Source: Monarcha castaneiventris obscurior (Eukaryota; Chordata; Aves; Passeriformes; Monarchidae). Taken from it: 64,000 bases of DNA. The notes under the pieces are model-generated. The model worked only from the letters and a program-made list of their open reading frames with translations, searched no databases and was not told where the DNA came from. Below, piece by piece: positions 24,437 through 34,640 of this stretch; the first letter of the stretch is position 1, and the number at the start of each line of letters is the position of its first letter. The stretch spans positions 4,773,501-4,837,500 of the forward strand of contig JAMPIT010000481.1 of assembly GCA_026261815.1 (NCBI GenBank). Direction: 5' to 3'. The translations under genes were made by a program, and so were the position numbers.

Positions 24437-24699
24437 CAAACCTTCCCAAGGAAAGTCCATGCCCACCCTCACACGGCCTCCCTTGCTGGTTCAACCTGCA
24501 CAGAGCATTTCGGGTGCAAAATGACTTTTTATCGGTTTTCCCTGATGCTGCGGCTGTGACGGGCGGTGCTGCCGGAGCAGAGCCCTCGGTGCCTAAGCAG
24601 GAGTGGGATCTGGAGCTGCCACAAATGACATCAGGCAGCATAACTATTTCAGCCCTGGCAGCCCTCGGCAGGGGTCACAGCTGACAGCAGACTTAATAA

Positions 24700-24945
24700 A
24701 ATTGGCTGGGGTTGGGTGACTAAAATGAAACATCTCAGCTGAAAAAAAAGTCAAGATTGAGGCTCATTCAAGAGCTCTCTCCTCACACAGTTAAGGGAGA
24801 GCTTCACTACAATTGACAGCTAATTCAGTACACATCTCATAATATATTATCTCCCCAGCTCTATGACAAGTCTAGTGAGCGAGATGCAAATGAACACTTA
24901 GGCAGGTAAGTTCTTAATGTCACTTTAAGACTCAGCACAGCATCA
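24700..24945. promoter_or_regulatory. Conserved noncoding element candidate
   Basis: AT-leaning, repeat-free block with ACTACAATTGACAGCTAATTCAG, CATAATATATTATCT and GAGATGCAAATGAAC words; the last contains an octamer-like ATGCAAAT. No coding frame. Regulatory nature is inferred from style. Confidence 0.33.
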
Positions 24946-26000
24946 CTGTCTTCTCCATCCAGTGCATGAGTTTGTGGTGATGGAGCAGTTGTGGGAAGGT
25001 AACAGCAGGATGGCAGAGGAAATGGAAGGTAAAGGAGGTTAATTTATGGAAATTATCTGGGTCACGCAGTAAGTAGGACGTGTCACGCACAGCTTTAAAA
25101 GTACAATAGTAATTTATTTAGGAGCTGATTCTCTCAATAGATAGTCAATGAGGGTTATCAGGAGTCAGGTAATTGTTTTGATCTCCTCATCACAAAAGGA
25201 ACTGCAGCATCCCGAATGGATGCAGGAACTTTGGGAGTTGTGCAACTCTAACGAGGCCCCCGGAGCAGGGGGAAGGTTTGGCTGGAGTGGGGCAGTGCCA
25301 CGTGTGAGGAATGTGTGGGGTCCTGCAGCACTTCATGGCAGCCTGGATGGCGCTGGGATTACTGGGACCGCAGAGGTTTTGGAGCATTCCGAGATCAATG
25401 AAAAATAAAAAGCTCAGAGGGTTTTATCATTTCAGAAGTATTCATGTTTTGGGAGGGGAAGAGAAAAAAATAAATTCTATACAGAGGCAAAACAGACTCA
25501 GACTTTCCCTACTAGTTACGGATCCATTCATATTTCCTTGTTATTACTGGTACAAATGAAAAAGCAGGGTTTTGGTTTTGTTTGTCTCTGCTTTTCCCTT
25601 TATTTCGCTGCCTTAATGCCCCAGTTGAGAACACAAAACCTGCCCTGCCTTCAGAGCGTTTTCCACTGCGAGGAGCAGGGAGGGCAGGGAACGGAGGGGC
25701 ACAGACGGCACGAGAGGGGGAGCCCAGATGGAAGTGCCGAGGGGACGCTCCAGGCACTGCAGGGATCCCGAGCAGTTCCAGGGCTGGGTGAAATCCCTGT
25801 GAGCACCTGGCTGGGAAGTGCTTAATCAAACCCAGCAGCTCTGTGCCCTGCTGTGCCCGTGGATGTACCTGCTCCCCGTGAATTCTCTGGAAAAAAACCT
25901 GCAGCCCTCAGCACTGATTCAACAGAAAATACTTTCCCTTTTTAATTCTTAAGCAATTAGTTAAATCAATCCAAAAGGCTGTGTGAACAGCCTGGCATCA

Positions 26001-26057
26001 CTGAAAAATAGATATTTTTCAGTTTAGTCAAACTCGACTCTTTTTTTAATGACTAAA
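26001..26057. repeat. Nested inverted repeats
   Basis: CTGAAAAATA (26001-26010) and TATTTTTCAG (26013-26022) are perfect reverse complements separated by two bases, a 22-base near-palindrome. Immediately after, TTTAGTCA (26023-26030) pairs with TGACTAAA (26050-26057) across 19 bases. Two adjacent hairpins could form in single-stranded DNA or RNA. Confidence 0.85.
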
Positions 26058-26999
26058 CCCTTCCACAGGAGTGTCTGTAAGGCTGCAACTGGCAGCAGTA
26101 TTTAAAATAAAAATCTTTCAGCTGTATCCTTTAACTTCATCTCCCTCTTCAGAGGAGCTGCTCATCTATCAGAACATCATAATTCCAAATTTTCCTGACT
26201 TAATTGGTTTGTTCTGTGATGCTCTCAGAGAAAATAAATTACAGTTTCTATTTTTTTTTTAATGAACTGACCACAAATTTGTAATGAGAATATATTTTGC
26301 AAAGCTGAAAGGATGGATCAGGATATCTTTAATCAGTTTTTAATTACAGAAGCCAGTGACTCAAAACCTTTAGCACCTGACTTGTTTCCTGCTTGGACCT
26401 GGCTCCTGCCCCCTCCTCCAGGCTCACGTCTGCAGGTGCCAACGTGACCAAAGCCAGACAATGCCAGGAAGATTTCAAGGAGTTTTCTTATCCCAAACAC
26501 TGGAATACTGAAGGTTTCTGACAGACCAACACTGGCTGCTCACCATTTGGAATATATCTGATCATTTTTCATCAATCCCTGGCTCTTAAGGTCAGGAGAT
26601 TCCCTACAAATCCCCATTTTCACGTGTAAGAGCCGATTTTCCTGGCCACCGGGATCGCAGGTTGATATTTAAATGGAAAGTGATAGAAATAACTACTCTG
26701 TAGTGGCATGTTGTTTAATTTTATCATTTCTAAGGAATCAGATTCCTGATTCTCTGCCTTCTCTCTTTTAGCAGCTCCTTGTCCCTGCCTCTTACACTTG
26801 TTGCAAAACCTGCTCGGAGATTTGAGCTGCTCCTGCCGACGGCAGAGCTCGGCCTCTTCCCCCAGGAAGAAAACCAGCAAAGGCACTGAAATCACCCAAA
26901 AAATCCTCTTCTGCCCAAATGAGTGCCTAAGAATACTCACAGGAAGAGTCCAGACTGCTGATGAACTTTTTTGGTTCTCATGTTAAGATAATTTGAGCT

Positions 27000-27680
27000 G
27001 AAGATAAACCCCAACTCTATTCTGGCTTGCATGACAAATATAAATTGAGCATGGAGCTTGGAAACAATTAATTTAAAGTAATAATTTGTATAAACATCCT
27101 AACAAAATTTTAAAGGGTATTAAACACCCTGTTTTATAAACATAACACTTAATTTGAAAAAAAAAAGAAACATTTAGAAGGTAACGCATTTAGGATAAGT
27201 GCACAACACATGAAAATAATAAATGAAATTTTCCCAGTTTAGAAAATGAATGTAATTAATTAACATTTAAATTACATTTTTAATTGCAATCATACCCTCC
27301 CAGGGGACTCATAAGGGACCATAATTGCAATTAAAAGCATGTGGATTAGATAATAAAACAATGCAGAGTGTCTGAAATGTGCGATTTAAAATGGAAAGCA
27401 GACATTGTTATCGGCACATCTAACTTAATTGTAGCCATAAAGCAAATGTGCTGTACAAAATAAAATTCACATACGGGAACATTTAATTCTTGAATCTCTT
27501 AAAGGGGACACGCTTGAGAGCACATTTTATGACAGGTTCTGTTTGAAACGGCCCTTTAAGGCTTTAGTATTCAGGGATAGTGCTTTAATGTTTTTGCATT
27601 AATAAAAGCATAGCTGAATGTTCCTATTAAAATACACAGATACATTTAAGTAAGAGATGAAACCGAGTGCCTGGAATTTA
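27000..27680. promoter_or_regulatory. Conserved noncoding element candidate, homeodomain-site rich
   Basis: The strongest CNE-like block. About 680 bases, AT rich, no repeat family, no coding frame. It contains GTAATTAATTAAC (27252-27264), further TAATTG/CAATTA words, GGATTAGATAATAAAA (27343-27358), CGGCCCTTTAAGG (27549-27561) and TGCATTAATAAAAGC (27595-27609). A 13-base perfect inverted repeat lies inside (27278-27290 with 27324-27336). TAATTA cores are typical homeodomain sites and ATTGCAAT resembles a C/EBP half-site. The regulatory role is inferred. Confidence 0.42.
27278..27336. repeat. 13-bp perfect inverted repeat
   Basis: TTTTAATTGCAAT at 27278-27290 is the exact reverse complement of ATTGCAATTAAAA at 27324-27336, with 33 bases between. 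The right arm contains a 10-base palindrome AATTGCAATT (27323-27332). Paired identical sites facing each other suggest either dimeric factor binding or a small hairpin. Confidence 0.9.
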
Positions 27681-28021
27681 AGTTGCAGAAGGCATAATTA
27701 TATCAGGAACACATTTTTCTTTGTTCTGCTTTGTTTTAAAACTGCCTTTGCCAGGGCAGAGTTGGACAGGCGCTGCATTTCCAGGGTGGGCATGACCAGG
27801 AGAAGGTGCCTGATAAATTGGTATTTACTGGGCAGACGCAGATGTGCTCCACCTTCAGCATGGTCACCTCCCAGGCCAGTGCAGCCTCACAGGAATATCG
27901 ACATCCTGGTTCTCCTGGTGCTGCACTGCTGCTTTTTGATAAATACTGACCATTTTAGCCTTGGTAGCACTAATTCTTCACTTTCCACAAACTTCCACTT
28001 TATCATTTTTGTCCCTGAGCT
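27681..28021. other. Anonymous noncoding DNA before the CR1 copy
   Basis: No gene or repeat recognised. The sequence loses its CNE-like character at about 27690 and becomes ordinary mixed DNA up to the CR1 boundary. Confidence 0.5.
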
Positions 28022-28686
28022 GGGCACTGGGGAGGTCACACCTCGAGTGCTGTGTCCAGTTCTGGCCCCTCACAAGAATTGAGGGGCTAGAGCGTGTCCA
28101 GGGCAGGGAACGGAGCTGGGAAGGGGCTGGAAATTCCTGAGGGAGCTGGGAAGGGGCTGGAGAATTCCTGAGGGAGCTGGGAAAGGGGCTGGAGAATTCC
28201 TGAGGGAGCTGGGAAAGGGGCTGGAGAATTCCTGAGGGAGCTGGGAAGGGGCTGGAGAACTCCTGAGGGAGCTGGGAAAGGGGCTGGAGAATTCCTGAGG
28301 GAGCTGGGAAAGGGGCTGGAGAACTCCTGAGGGAGCTGGGAAGGGGCTGGAGAACTCCTGAGGGAGCTGGGAAAGGGGCTGGAGAATTCCTGAGGGAGCT
28401 GGGAAGGGGCTGGAGAACTCCTGAGGGAGCTGGAAAGGGGCTCAGGCTGGAGCAAAGGAGGCTCAGGGGGGACCTTGTGGCTCTGCACAAATCCCTGACA
28501 GGAGGGGGCAGCCGGGGGGGGTCGGGCTCTGCTCCCAGGGAACAGGGACAGGAGGAGAGGGAACAGCCTCACCCTGGGCCAGGGGAGGCTCAGGGTGGAC
28601 ACCAGCAGGAATTTCCTCATGGAAAGGGTGCTCAGGCCTTGGCAGGGGCTGCCCAGGGAGGTTTGGAGTTTGGAGTCCCCATCCTC
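28022..28686 (+). mobile_element. CR1 retrotransposon fragment carrying an internal minisatellite
   Basis: CR1 wording starts near GGTCACACCTCGAGTGCTGT and continues through TCCAGTTCTGGCCCCTCACA and AGAGCGTGTCCAGGGCAGGG. After an expanded tandem array (28112-28434) the CR1 text resumes with GGCTGGAGCAAAGGAGGCTC, GACCTTGTGGCTCTGCACAA, CAGGGTGGACACCAGCAGGA, GGAAAGGGTGCTCAGGCCTT and GGCTGCCCAGGGAGG, and stops near 28686. The terminal part with the 'gattctatg' repeat is missing, so the copy is truncated at both ends. Flanking CR1 parts are collinear with the family, showing that the array arose inside an inserted element. Confidence 0.9.
28112..28434 (+). repeat. 31/32-bp minisatellite inside CR1
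   Basis: The word GGAGCTGG starts at 28112, 28142, 28173, 28205, 28237, 28268, 28300, 28332, 28363, 28395 and 28426. This gives ten full units with lengths 30, 31, 32, 32, 31, 32, 32, 31, 32 and 31, plus a final partial. Length differences come from GGGAAGGGG versus GGGAAAGGGG. A second variable site is GAATTCCTGAG versus GAACTCCTGAG. The two markers are mixed along the array. The unit matches the CR1 stretch lying between two 'ggagctgg' words, which explains its origin. Proline- and serine-rich frames on the minus strand here are artefacts. Confidence 0.97.
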
Positions 28687-29591
28687 AGTCCAGACATAGA
28701 CATGAACAAGTCCAAATGTTCCCACTGAACATTACCTTTCACCAGGTAAAAAAAAGAAAATAAAAATTCTAAATCTTCCAGTGAATTAAATGGTGCTGGT
28801 CTAATTCCAGCTTGGCACAGAGTGTGCTGGGTAAATGGTGCTGTAATTCCCCATGGATACACCAGGCTCTGCTCTGCTGGCCCCTGTGCAAGAGCTTGAC
28901 CCAGGGAGGAATCGAGTCCAGTTGGTAACACACACCCTGGAATTCCTGCTGCCAGGGCAAAAATCCACCCAGGAAGGGAGGTTTTTAGTTTAAAACATGG
29001 TGTGGTACCTCTGTTACCTATGAAATCACAGTGACAGCCAGAACACACTGAGTGTGTGTGGCCCCTGCATTAACCCTTTAAAAATTGTGGAATCTTGAAG
29101 CAATTCCGTGGAATCTTTCTCACTAGCTCTGGCACCCCTATACACGGCACAAAACTCTGTGGGACAACATTTCCTAAGGGTTGGAAGAGTTCCCCTGAGG
29201 GGAAACAAGGCTGAAAACATTACTCAGAGGAAACTTTTGAACTTGAGGGTAACATTTTTCCCTGTGACTGCTCAACGAAGCAGATTTAATTTGTTTTATA
29301 ATACTTCCCACACCCCCTCCTCCCCACAACCAGGAGTGTCAATGCTATATGGAGTTCTCTGCGGAGCTCTGCATATGGTGCTGCTGGAATTTGGCGTTTT
29401 GGGCAATAAAGGATTCATTGTTGGGATTTTAGCAGGCTTTAGGCAATGCAGGAGCAGGGGGAGCTGGCACCAACCATCCGCAATTCAGGAATACGCAAAG
29501 TAAATGCTTATTTTTTAAATCCACATAGCCCCACACAGCAGATACCCATAAAAATTAACAGTTATGGCACTGGTCTGTGTCATGTGATGTT
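28687..29591. other. Anonymous noncoding DNA between two minisatellites
   Basis: No gene recognised. A GGGCAATAAAGG word near 29401-29412 is polyadenylation-signal-like but has no supporting LTR or UTR context. Confidence 0.5.
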
Positions 29592-30100
29592 TACCTGGAC
29601 ACATGGATACATGGACACATGGACACATGGACACATGGATACCTGGACACCTCATACCTGGACACATGGACACATGGACACCTGATACCTGGACACATGG
29701 ACACATGGGCACATGGACACCTGGACACATGGATACCTGATGCCTGGATACCTGGACACATGGACACATGGGCACATGGACACATGGACACCTGGATACC
29801 TGGACACATGGACACATGGACACATGGATACCTGGACACATGGACACATGGGCACATGGACACATGGATACCTGGATATCTGAACACCTGGAAACCTGGA
29901 CACCTGGACACATGAACACCTGGACACATGGACACATGAATACCTGGACACCTGGATGCCTGGACACATGGACACATGGACACATTGACACATTGACACA
30001 TTGACACATGAACACATGAACACCTGGACACATGGGCACATGGACACCTGGACATCTCCACACCTGGACACGTGTACCCCTGACATCTGCACACCTGCAC
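29592..30100 (+). repeat. 10-bp minisatellite, about 50 units
   Basis: A decanucleotide of the form GGACACATGG / GGACACCTGG / GGATACCTGG / GGGCACATGG repeats for roughly 500 bases, with minor variants such as GGACACATTG near 29978-30005. Because 10 is not a multiple of three, three units make a 10-codon cycle. No variant creates a stop, so long open frames appear on both strands (Asp-Thr-Trp-Thr-His-Gly on plus; Cys/Val/His-rich on minus). These are not proteins. The array ends raggedly near 30098. Confidence 0.98.
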
Positions 30101-30639
30101 GTGGCCCAGGTACCGAGGTGCTGGTGCATTTGTGATAAGGCAGAGTGTGATAAGGGGCCCTGGACAATCCCCGTGCTCATCTCCCCAGCTCAGTGCCAGC
30201 ACAGCGACATCTCCTGCTCCCCCAGCCCAGCTCGAGCCCCCCTGGCCAGCGCACAGGTTTGAGATGTTGATCCCTTCTTAGCCAGCGAGCTTTAAACTTT
30301 GCTGAGCTCATCAGTTGTCCAGTGGGACAAAGCCCAGCCTGAGCTGCCTGAGGCAAACACTTAATCACATTAGCAGGCCGCTAATGTTCCAATCGGGAAG
30401 TGACAAAAAGTAAAGCAACATTTAGATTTGCTGTGTGGAAACACATCCAGATTAAATTTAATTTGGATAGTCAGAAAATAGGGGCACCTGTCAGTTCCTA
30501 GGTAACACGGGGATTTTTTTCTAGCGTCACTTACTACCTTGGGGAAAAAAGCTCTTTCTGAAGCCAAAAAACCTGACAAGGTGTAAGTCATACAATGCAT
30601 TGTGCTGCATTCCGCTGGCTTACATTGGTTCATGTCTTG

Positions 30640-31010
30640 TCATATGACAATATAACATGACACAAACTGCGGCTACATCGCATTGGAGATTTCTAAAACA
30701 AAGCTTCCCAGCTCGGCAGCAGCGGGGCTGTGCTGGGATCCACTGCTCCATAAAATATGCACAGCCAGCCCTCGACACCAGCACAAACTAATAGGATCGG
30801 AGAAGCAGAACTTTTCATTCCAGCAGGATTTCACCACTGGAACTTTGTAACCCCGTGCTTTGATTTTGTTTTTTAATTAATTGCGGGAACATGGCAAATG
30901 CAAAACAGAAGCGCGGGGTAGAAAAGTAGAGGGGAAAAAAACAGAGGTAAAGATAAAAGATGGAAGAAAATTAATTGTTAATTATTTATTAGACGGTTCA
31001 TTTGCTCACA
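30640..31010. promoter_or_regulatory. Conserved noncoding element candidate
   Basis: Repeat-free block with retained CpGs in otherwise AT-leaning DNA (ACTGCGGCTACATCGCATTG, CTAATAGGATCGGAGAAGC, AATTAATTGCGGGAAC, AAGCGCGGGGTAG) and TTAATTGTTAATTATTTATT at 30970-30989. Retained CpG together with TAATTA cores is the usual look of constrained regulatory DNA. Inferred, not tested. Confidence 0.38.
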
Positions 31011-32543
31011 CCTACATTACTGTGTTGGTGTTTTAACCCACTGTGCTCGTTCCTCAAGCCTGACCTCAGCCACATCGTTAGCTGAGTTCCTTCCCTTTTG
31101 TCACTTCTCATTAATTTCATCAGCTTTTGGAAAAAAAAAAAAAGAGATGTGAGACAGGAGCTCTGTGGAACAATGTGAATGATTATTAGGGGGTGCTCCT
31201 TTCCTAAGCTGTGGTAAATAAACTCCCAGCACAGCTAGAGGCGGGTGATGCTTTGGAGGGACAGGGGTTGTCTGTCCTTCCCTAAGGATTCCCGGGGCTC
31301 CTTTGGGAACAATCCTTCCCTACTCTGCTACAGGCAGGACCTGAAGCTCAGAGCCGCCGGGAGGGTGAGAGCGAGTGCATCACACACGTGCCGAGGATGA
31401 AGACACCAGCATTTCTTTAATATATGTTAACTGTAGCATTAAAGACAACCCCAGTATATCATGGCACCTTCCAAAGCATGGCTGGCTTGAAAAATAGAAT
31501 CACTGCAGCCTGTATAACTTCAGGATTTGTCTCTGCAAGTGTTTCAGTAAGTGGTTATTTCACTTAAAACTTGTTTTACTTTTTTTTTTTTTCTCTTGGC
31601 ACAGTGCTTGAAGAAAAGGAGAAGAGAATATGAAAAGGAATTTTTCTGGTTCCTCTACTTTGAAAATTAATTTCCTTACTTTCCTCTAGTCTTCTAAGGG
31701 GGGGAAAAAAAATTCTCTTTTCAGCTTAAAACCTCTTGCAGATTTACTGTGACACATTCAACATGCAATAAGTTGTCCACCACGAGACCCCTGGCTCCCA
31801 GGGTAGCATTTATTTTAGCTACAAAAAGGTGCAAAGCAGCTTGGATTTATAGAAATGTAAAATAATTTCAGCAGTCTGACACAGGAAAGGTAGGTCAAAT
31901 CATGCTTAGTACTTATGTAATTTTTTTTTAACTACTGAAATGTAATCATATCCTGGAGTGGGTGATCTCATCTTGGATCAGGGAAACTACAGTTCTAGTA
32001 ACTATAAGAGGGGAGAAAACCTCTTCCATTCCTCAGCACACAGAAGAAAAATAACACAAAGCTTTTCTTTGATCTCTTTGCCAAATAAAGTACTATTCTA
32101 GCACTTGACATATGACTGCAGTGACCCTGAGATATTCCTCCTGTACATTACCTTTACTTTGTTTCAGCAAAGGCAAAACTGGTAACAGAACTCCATCATT
32201 TACCCTCAGCTTCTTTGAAACCATTTTTCACATTTAGTCCCTGATAGAAAAGGAACGTGTCTGTTTCCTCCACTTGATTTATTACGTAGTTTCTAAGCAA
32301 AACACTTTTATCTGAAAGTATAGGTCAGACAAAGGAATAATGCAATCAAAGAGACACTTGCAGAAACATTATAAATACTGTATTTTATACAGCAGAAGCC
32401 CTGCGCTGTCAGAGATGACTGGCTGCTCACAGGCACTGGAGTTCATTGTCTGCTGCTGGAGCAAAAATTGCGTTTAAGCTAGAAGAGGAATATCTCTTAG
32501 CCTTTTTTTATTTTTATTATTTTTTATTTGGTGGTGGTTTTGG

Positions 32544-32560
32544 TTTTTTTTTTTTTTTTT
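32544..32560 (+). repeat. Poly(T) tract
   Basis: Seventeen consecutive T bases preceded by a G/T-rich stretch (TTTGGTGGTGGTTTTGG). It could be the tail of a minus-strand retroposon, but no body is recognisable to the right. Confidence 0.85.
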
Positions 32561-32865
32561 AAGCAGCAATTACATTATTTGAAAGACCTGGTATTATGAA
32601 CATTTGAGCCCCAAGAGGCTGCATTAGAGAAGGTGTTTTTATTGCCTTGCTGTGAGGATTGTGTTTGATTTTGCCAGAGATCACTCTGGGGTGGGTAGCA
32701 GGAAGGGTGGAGGTCACTGTGCACCTTTCACTTGGGAGGGTTGAACAAATCCACCTCTGCTCCTGACACAGCCCTGTCACTGTCCCCCAGGGACCCCCAG
32801 CTTCCAGGATTGCTCCTCCTGACAAGCCCGGGCAGTATGGAAGCCCTGTTATTCCTGGTTTACAG

Positions 32866-33277
32866 AGAGGAAAGAAAGGATGAGGAAAAGCTGGGAGAGT
32901 TGGGATGGTTCACCTGGGGAAGAGAAGCTTTGGGGTGACCTCACTGTGGCCTTGCAGTGCCTGAAGGGTCTACAAGAAACACGGGAGAGGGTAAGGGATG
33001 GAGTGCAGGACACAGGGAATGGCTTCCCACTGCCGGAGGGCAACATTAGATGGGATTTTAGGAAGGAATTCCTGCCTGTGAGGGTGGGCAGGCCCTGGCA
33101 CAGGGTGCCCAGAGCAGCTGTGGCTGCCCCTGGATCCCTGGCAGTGCCCAAGGCCCGGCTGGACATTGGGGCTTGGAGCAGCCTGGGACAGTGGGAGGTG
33201 TCCCTGCCATGGCAGGGATGGAGCCAGAGAGAATTCAAAGTCCATTCCAAGCCAGGCCATTCCATGGCTCCATGGAG
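32866..33277 (+). mobile_element. CR1 retrotransposon, 3' end
   Basis: About 410 bases of a 5'-truncated CR1. It runs from GAGGAAAGAAAGGATGAGG through GGAAGAGAAGCTTTGGGGTG, GACCTCACTGTGGCCTTGCA, ATGGGATTTTAGGAAGGAAT, CTGTGAGGGTGGGCAGGC and TCCCTGCCATGGCAGGG. It ends at GTCCATTCCAAGCCAGGCCA and CCATGGCTCCATGGA, a degraded form of the terminal 'gattctatga' repeat. Its frames on both strands are remnants or shadows of the element. A 142-base core (33076-33217) matches the next copy at 36249-36390 with two mismatches. Confidence 0.93.
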
Positions 33278-34309
33278 GCTGAGTGACCTGTGCACACCTC
33301 CAGCCCCTTGCACAATGCCCACAGAGTTCTCAGGTGCAGCTCCAGCCACAGGGACAGCTTTCCTCTCTGGGTAGGAAATGCACACACTGGAACTGCCCCG
33401 TGACACCCAAACACAGCCACCCACAAAGCCCAGCCCAGCTGGGACAGCCCAGCTTCTCCTGAAGAGAGGAGAAACTGTCCTGCTCCACAGAACCAAAGCT
33501 GGCTGCAGCAGCACGGGACAGGGCATCAATAACATGAGAACTCCCTTGAAAATCAGCCTGAATCTGGAGTAATACTTAATAATTACTAATGATCAAAATG
33601 GGGGTTAATTTGCTTGGTCTTCCTACCACCTCCTCAGTCAGGACTCCCTCTTTCTTGGGAGGATGTAAAGCTCTGCTCCTCCTGTAACCCACAATGTAAG
33701 AACTTGTTTCACAGCTCTTTTTGATTCCAGCTTTAGTCCACACACAGCACATCAGTGACTCCAAATATTCTCATTAAATTTACTGAGTTTCCACTTCCTC
33801 TCACTTCATTATTAGTAACTAACTAAATATACATATAGATTTGTATGTCTATGTGCCACAGAAAGAGACAGAAAATCTGTTTGTGTGTGTGCAAAAGAAC
33901 ACGATTCCCGTCACTTTGGTTGTCCCCAAAGAAAAGTAGATTTCACTATTTCCTTTTAGTAAAATTATGTAATAAATACTGGTGAAATGAACAGATATGT
34001 ATATATAAATAAACTATACCGGATTTATATATATTCTGTTCTATGTTAGCCTCAGAAGGGCTGCCTCAGGTCGTTACTGAGCATTTCAGGCAGGGCTGAG
34101 GGGGAGTGGAGGGGACGTGGGGCCATGGAGCAGGGCAAGGCTGAGGTCACTGCTTATCCAGGGGACAAGAGGAGGGCTGCAGGTAGGAACAGGGAAAGGA
34201 GGAGTGAAAACTGCTTGGAGCAGCTCCCAGAGTTCTGAGCATCTCCCAGCTGCCCGGGATTGAAGTCACCTGCTTTTCATCACCATCTCTGTCTGTCCTC
34301 ATTGCTGTG

Positions 34310-34640
34310 GGCTGTGAAGCAGTGACACTGGGACCCCCGGCCGCTGCACATCCCGGGAAATCCGTAAAACGGGGAGGAAGCCGAGCTCCCCGTTTCCCAG
34401 GGAGGCACAGGCAGGAGCTGTGATGCCGCTCCCGGAGGATGCTGCAGTGGCAGCCTCCAGCGATGGATCCGTGTCCCACAGGAGCCCCTGGCCCGGCAGG
34501 ATGCGCAGCAGATGCTGAGCACAGCAGTGCGATCCGGGCCCCAGCCCAGCCTCTGGACAGAAGGGGGCGAGGGTTCCCCTTGCAGCCGCTGGGAAGGGAG
34601 CAGGGAACGGGCTGGAGCTTGCACGGCTTCAGCAGAGACA
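34310..34640. other. GC-rich, CpG-enriched patch
   Basis: Roughly 330 bases of GC-rich sequence with many CpGs (CCCCGGCCGCTGCAC, CATCCCGGGAAATCCG, AAAACGGGGAGG, GATGCCGCTCCCGGAGG, AGTGCGATCCGGGCC). It sits isolated in AT-leaning DNA. It could be a small orphan CpG island or a decayed GC-rich insertion. There is no TATA-like or exon-like context. Open frames on both strands follow from the composition. Confidence 0.45.

Larger units (their letters stand above)
24437..26999. other. Noncoding DNA, partly AT rich
   Basis: No gene recognised. 24700-24945 is CNE-like and 26001-26057 contains nested inverted repeats. The GC-rich stretch 25640-25800 has no recognisable origin. Confidence 0.5.
30101..32865. 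other. Noncoding DNA including a CNE-like block
   Basis: No gene recognised. 30640-31010 is CNE-like. T-rich runs occur at about 31580-31592 and a 17-T run at 32544-32560. Sequence from 31400 to 32400 is AT leaning without repeat signature. Confidence 0.5.

Noticed and set aside
23872..24641. Frames of 133-187 codons on both strands
   Set aside because: A 60-bp triplicate (a multiple of three) and GC-rich composition explain them. The same 20 residues appear three times.
28087..28725. Minus-strand proline/serine-rich frame of 212 codons, and a second of 170 codons
   Set aside because: They follow the 31/32-bp minisatellite inside a CR1 copy. Repeated peptide blocks mirror the DNA repeat and not a protein family.
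29515..30202. Overlapping minus-strand frames of 171-221 codons rich in Cys, Val, His and Met, and a plus-strand frame of 112 codons
   Set aside because: They lie mostly on the 10-bp minisatellite. The unit has no stop in these frames, so openness is automatic; there is no domain and no gene context.
32849..33535. Frames of 164-228 codons across the CR1 copy
   Set aside because: They cover the noncoding 3' end of a truncated CR1. Similar peptides recur at 36100-36442 because the same element is there.
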